The translations under genes and the position numbers were made by a program. Source: Priestia filamentosa (lineage in GTDB: Bacteria; Bacillota; Bacilli; Bacillales; Bacillaceae_H). Taken from it: a DNA stretch of 64,000 nt. Shown in pieces: positions 61,028-64,000 of this stretch. The notes beneath the pieces are model-generated. The model was not told where the DNA came from. It ran no database searches and saw nothing but the letters and a program-made list of their open reading frames with translations. Location of the stretch: assembly GCF_900177535.1 (NCBI RefSeq), contig NZ_FXAJ01000001.1, positions 868,001 to 932,000 of the forward strand. Reading direction: 5' to 3'. The first letter of the stretch is position 1. Every line of letters starts with the position of its first letter.

Positions 61028-61238
61028 AGAAGAGACGCCTATTTTGACGGCTGACCACAGGGATATGATGAAAGAGATGAAAGAAGTAAGGGCAAGCCTA
61101 GAAAGCACAATACCCTAAAATAAGCGCTTTGCGTCCTGCTCTGCACTTATCTTTTTTGAGTAGTTCATAGTTTGTTTCCTTTCTTATCGTAAAAATGTCA
61201 AAAAAGAGAGGGACACTAGAAAATATCTTTTAAAAAAT

Positions 61239-61283
61239 AAAGCACGTTCTCGGACTTTAGATTTATCAAGCCGTGAACGTGCT
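61239..61283 (-). terminator. Terminator of ynzD
   Basis: AAGCACGTTC / GAACGTGCTT with inner CGG/CCG pairs, placed just after the ynzD stop codon on the minus strand. Confidence 0.8.
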
Positions 61284-61285
61284 TA

Positions 61286-61486
61286 CTATTGAAACATTTT
61301 TTTGCTGTAGTTCATTGTGTGAAGATGTTGCTCATATAATTTGGTATATTGATTAAGTAAGTGATCGAGTTCCTGACTTCCTTGAAGGGCAGGATCTGAA
61401 TTTAATCCTGTGTGTTGAACAATTTTTGCTAGCTCTGATCGTTTTTTCTCGATTTTCAGTAACATTTCCTGTTTTGACACGCTCAT
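61286..61486 (-). CDS. ynzD: Spo0E-family aspartyl-phosphate phosphatase (YnzD)
   Basis: 66 residues. The signature SQELDHLLNQY is intact, preceded by a helix EMLLKIEKKRSELAKIVQHT. It removes phosphate from Spo0A and so delays sporulation. Antiparallel to ccdA as in B. subtilis. Confidence 0.93.
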   Translation of the reverse strand: MSVSKQEMLLKIEKKRSELAKIVQHTGLNSDPALQGSQELDHLLNQYTKLYEQHLHTMNYSKKMFQ

Positions 61487-61627
61487 TGTCCTTTCTCCTT
61501 AAGGTTGTTTTTATTATACTAGATTATGGAATTCAAGAAAAGGAATTCAGGGAATTAAAATAAAAATTGTTAGATATGGTATTTTTATACTACATGTAAA
61601 AGTAGAGCAAAAGGAGGAGGAACATAT

Positions 61628-62338
61628 ATGGTTTCTGATATTAATCTTTTCCTTGCCTTTGGCGCAGGTGTTTTGTCGTTTATTTCTCCTTGCTGTCTAC
61701 CATTATATCCAGCCTTTCTTTCTTATATAACGGGGGTTTCAGTTGAGAAATTAAAAGAGGGAGAGCGAGCCGGACGGAAAATGGCGATGTTTCATACGCT
61801 TTTCTTTATTTTAGGCTTTTCCGTTATTTTTATTGCCCTTGGGTTTGCCACATCTTTTGTTGGAACGTGGTTTCATAATTATCAAGACTTTATTAGACAA
61901 ATAGGAGCAATTTTCATTGTGTTTTTTGGGCTGATTGTGCTTGGTATTTTAAAACCTACTTTCTTAATGAAAGATCGAAAACTTAGTTTTACAAAGAGGC
62001 CAAGCGGGCTTCTAGGTTCGTCTTTAATTGGTGTTGCCTTTGCAGCAGGATGGACACCGTGTACAGGGCCTATTCTTGTATCTGTTATGGCGCTTGCTGC
62101 AACAAATCCAGGTTCAGGGCTCCTTTATATGACAGCATATGCTCTTGGTTTTTCAATTCCTTTTTTTCTCCTGTCTTTCTTCATTGGAGGAGCGAAATGG
62201 ATTAAAAAATATAGCCGCCACTTCACAAAGGTGGGGGGAGGCTTGATGGTAGCAATGGGGGTTGTTCTTTATTTTGACTGGATGACCAAAATAATTGTGT
62301 ACTCTACAAGTCTCTTTGGAGGATTTCAAGGGTTTTAA
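61628..62338 (+). CDS. ccdA: Cytochrome c biogenesis protein CcdA
   Basis: 236 residues, six helices, DsbD-like. Passes electrons across the membrane for cytochrome c maturation and for spore-coat/endospore thiol reduction. The redox Cys are in [20 protein letters not shown] and [27 protein letters not shown] precedes ATG 61628. Confidence 0.96.
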   Translation: MVSDINLFLAFGAGVLSFISPCCLPLYPAFLSYITGVSVEKLKEGERAGRKMAMFHTLFFILGFSVIFIALGFATSFVGTWFHNYQDFIRQIGAIFIVFFGLIVLGILKPTFLMKDRKLSFTKRPSGLLGSSLIGVAFAAGWTPCTGPILVSVMALAATNPGSGLLYMTAYALGFSIPFFLLSFFIGGAKWIKKYSRHFTKVGGGLMVAMGVVLYFDWMTKIIVYSTSLFGGFQGF

Positions 62339-62421
62339 TGGTGGAAAGCATCGAAAAAGGTCTTATTGGTTGGTAGAGTAAAACATAGAATGTACGAGGA
62401 TTTTTTTAGGAGGCTACAAGA

Positions 62422-62790
62422 GTGGCAAGTGTTCTCATCATGGATGATTCCCAATTTATTCGGCAAACTCTTGCACGGATTTTATAAACAAGCGAATATA
62501 AAGTCGTAGGAGAAGCAGCGCCAGGGTCAGAAGCCATTGACAAGTATCGACTTCTTCGCCCTAACCTTGTGATTATGGTTGTGACAATGCCTGAAATGGA
62601 TGGAATTCAAGCATTAAAACGTATACATAGTGAATTTCAGGATGCACAAATTGTGATGTGCTCAACTGTTAGTCAGCAGAAGATGATGGTCAAAGCAATT
62701 GAATCTGGCGCTAAAGATTACATTGTCAAACCATTTCATAAAACAACAGTACTTGATACCGTTCACCGGTTGTTTCGAAAACCTGTTTAA
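62422..62790 (+). pseudogene. yneI: Degraded response regulator YneI (CcdB)
   Basis: From GTG 62422, with AGGAGG 8 nt upstream, the frame reads VASVLIMDDSQFIRQTLARI, then L and an in-frame TAA (62485-62487, codon 22). It continues TSEYKVVGEAAPGSEAIDKY and LRPNLVIMVVTMPEMDGIQA to a stop at 62790, a receiver-only chain of the usual ~120 residues. The phospho-acceptor Asp of 'IMDVTMP' is Val (GTT, 62578-62580). All else, including the Asp pair MDD and the Lys of YIVKPF, is normal. Two independent lesions suggest real loss of function. Confidence 0.85.
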
Positions 62791-62812
62791 CAGATGTTAA
62801 ATAGGTTTTTTT
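62778..62812 (+). terminator. Terminator overlapping yneI end
   Basis: AACCTGTTTAAC / GTTAAATAGGTT stem with one GU, an AGAT loop and eight T residues. The stop codon is in the stem. Confidence 0.88.
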
Positions 62813-63004
62813 TACGCGTTTCTTCACTTTTTAGAATGTGACGCAATCCCTTGAAAGCCAAGGGATTGGCAGGTTTTGAGTCTCTGAAAAAAAATAATAA
62901 AAAAAATTATGAAAAAGTCTATTTCCAACGAAGAACTTGAGTGGTAAAATAATATCGATTCAATGGATAATTGAAGATCTTGAAGGTACGAAGAGGTGGG
63001 TCTT

Positions 63005-63577
63005 TTGAAAGAGATTATCTTGATTTTGCTGCTGCAGCTTGTGTATGTTCCTGTTTTAACATTAAGGACGCTTCTGCTTGTTAAAGGGATGAGTACGTAT
63101 GCTTCAGTTTTCGGTTTTTTGGAAGCTCTTATTTATGTTTTTGGATTATCCCTTGTTTTTAGTGGTGATCAAAGTACAGCTGCGATGGTTGTATACGCAG
63201 TAGGCTTTGGTGTTGGAATCTTAATTGGAAGCTATGTTGAAAATCGACTAGCGATTGGCTTTACAACATTTATTGTGAATTTGGACAATAAAAATGAAGA
63301 GCTTATTGCACGTCTTCGCCAAGAAGGCTTTGGTGTAACGGTCTTTGAAGGTGAAGGAAGAGACAGCGTACGCTACCAGCTTGAAATTCTAACAAAGCGA
63401 AATCGAGAAGTCGAACTTTTTCGTCTTATTGAGGAGTATGACGCGCGTGCTTTTATTATTTCTTACGAGCCGCGTAAATTTAAAGGTGGCTTCCTTTTAA
63501 AAAGCCTAAAGAAACAAAAGGTGAAAAAGAATGCTGTAACGCCAGAAGGAAGTTCTCCAACTTCGCCACATCCTTAA
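63005..63577 (+). CDS. UPF0316 (DUF2179/DUF5698) membrane protein, YebE-like
   Basis: 190 residues. Three membrane helices (ILILLLQLVYVPVLTLRTLL, FGFLEALIYVFGLSLVFSGD and VYAVGFGVGILIGSYVENRL), then a DUF2179 domain (ELIARLRQEGFGVTVFEGEG, LEILTKRNREVELFRLIEEY). TTG 63005 sits 6 nt after AGAGGTG. It lies between yneI and ccdC, where B. subtilis has no such gene. Confidence 0.87.
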   Translation: MKEIILILLLQLVYVPVLTLRTLLLVKGMSTYASVFGFLEALIYVFGLSLVFSGDQSTAAMVVYAVGFGVGILIGSYVENRLAIGFTTFIVNLDNKNEELIARLRQEGFGVTVFEGEGRDSVRYQLEILTKRNREVELFRLIEEYDARAFIISYEPRKFKGGFLLKSLKKQKVKKNAVTPEGSSPTSPHP

Positions 63578-63696
63578 TATACGGACACAAGCAAAAGAAA
63601 GATCTTCTTTCAAATAAAAAAGGTGTCCCTCTTCTTTTTTAACGTTATATTGGTTATACTAGTAGTATAACTTTATCGAAAAAAGGAAGGATTATA

Positions 63697-64000
63697 ATGG
63701 TCAATACAGTTACGATCTTTTCAGCGATAATTGCAACATTAATGGCTCTTACTGTTATTGTGGTACGGATTAAAGCCTCAAAGAAACCAACAAATGCTAA
63801 AAAAATTATCCTGCCGCCATTTTTTATGAGCACAGGAGCACTTATGTTTATTGATCCGTTTTTTCGAGTTTCTCTATCTGAGTTTTTAGAAGCTATTCTT
63901 TTAGGTATGCTCTTTTCTATTTTACTTATCAAAACATCAAAATTCGAAATACGAGATGAAGCTATTTATTTGAAACGATCTAAAGCTTTTGCGCTTATCC
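63697..64000 (+). CDS. ccdC: CcdC-like membrane protein (YneJ), N-terminal part
   Basis: Runs off the right edge; 101 residues visible. AAAGGAAGG precedes ATG 63697. Helices VTIFSAIIATLMALTVIVVR, PFFMSTGALMFIDPFFRVSL and ILLGMLFSILLIKTSKFEIR match the CcdC/DUF1453 family. It belongs with ccdA and yneI as in B. subtilis. Confidence 0.85.
   Translation, partial: MVNTVTIFSAIIATLMALTVIVVRIKASKKPTNAKKIILPPFFMSTGALMFIDPFFRVSLSEFLEAILLGMLFSILLIKTSKFEIRDEAIYLKRSKAFALI

Overview
The window is chromosomal DNA of a low-GC, spore-forming Bacillaceae. The 53.8-64 kb block has the order lexA / yneA-yneB-ynzC-tkt-sirA-yneF / ynzD / ccdA-yneI-ccdC, which is the Bacillus subtilis arrangement. The window also has a Bacillus-type flagellin gene, AbrB- and Spo0E-type regulators, an lmrA-lmrB pair and a ywr-like block (chromate transporters, Lrp regulator, YwrD). 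I cannot name the species.

Layout. 0-1 kb: end of an acyltransferase gene and a frameshifted gene. 1-2.1 kb: hag (flagellin) with a SigD promoter and a CsrA-type leader hairpin. 2.3-6.2 kb: immunity-like genes, an orphan rfbB, small proteins and a YozG/YoaS pair. 6.8-14.9 kb: a polymorphic-toxin island. It holds a helical helper protein, a WXG/LXG-type toxin with a C-terminal WHH (HNH/Endo VII) nuclease, and a SUKH immunity gene, joined by ATGA overlaps. These are followed by orphan immunity genes (ankyrin-SUFU, SUKH-4, YezG-like, SUKH, tandem SUKH) mixed with gene tails and a chimeric pseudogene. 15-19.3 kb: BNR-repeat protein, SulP transporter without STAS, endonuclease I without a signal peptide. 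19.4-28.2 kb: alpha-galactoside and galactose use (AraC regulator, GH36 alpha-galactosidase, GPH symporter, LacI-type regulator, galK, galT).

28.8-35.9 kb is the most notable locus: a complete class II lasso-peptide operon of the paeninodin/pseudomycoidin type, in the order C-A-K-B1-B2-D-N. The 45-codon precursor gene (30801-30938) is too short for ordinary gene calling. It predicts an Ala1-Asp9 ring and a C-terminal Ser25, the residue that the HPr-kinase-like K enzyme would phosphorylate; the nucleotidyltransferase N may then decorate that phosphate. A perfect 12-bp hairpin follows the precursor gene and a short terminator-like hairpin precedes the exporter gene, so the operon probably has graded expression.

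36-53.7 kb is mostly ordinary: HD-GYP protein, AbrB-like regulator, chromate transporters with an Lrp regulator, MFS plus YwrD-type gamma-glutamyltransferase, a MerR regulator divergent from a carboxymuconolactone-decarboxylase-like gene, EamA transporter with a TrmB regulator, cupin, lmrAB, DinB, Gfo/Idh/MocA oxidoreductase and LCP protein. In the final block yneI appears dead: it has an in-frame TAA at codon 22 and the phospho-acceptor Asp is replaced by Val. Its ccd neighbours are intact. No rRNA, tRNA, CRISPR array or insertion sequence was seen.
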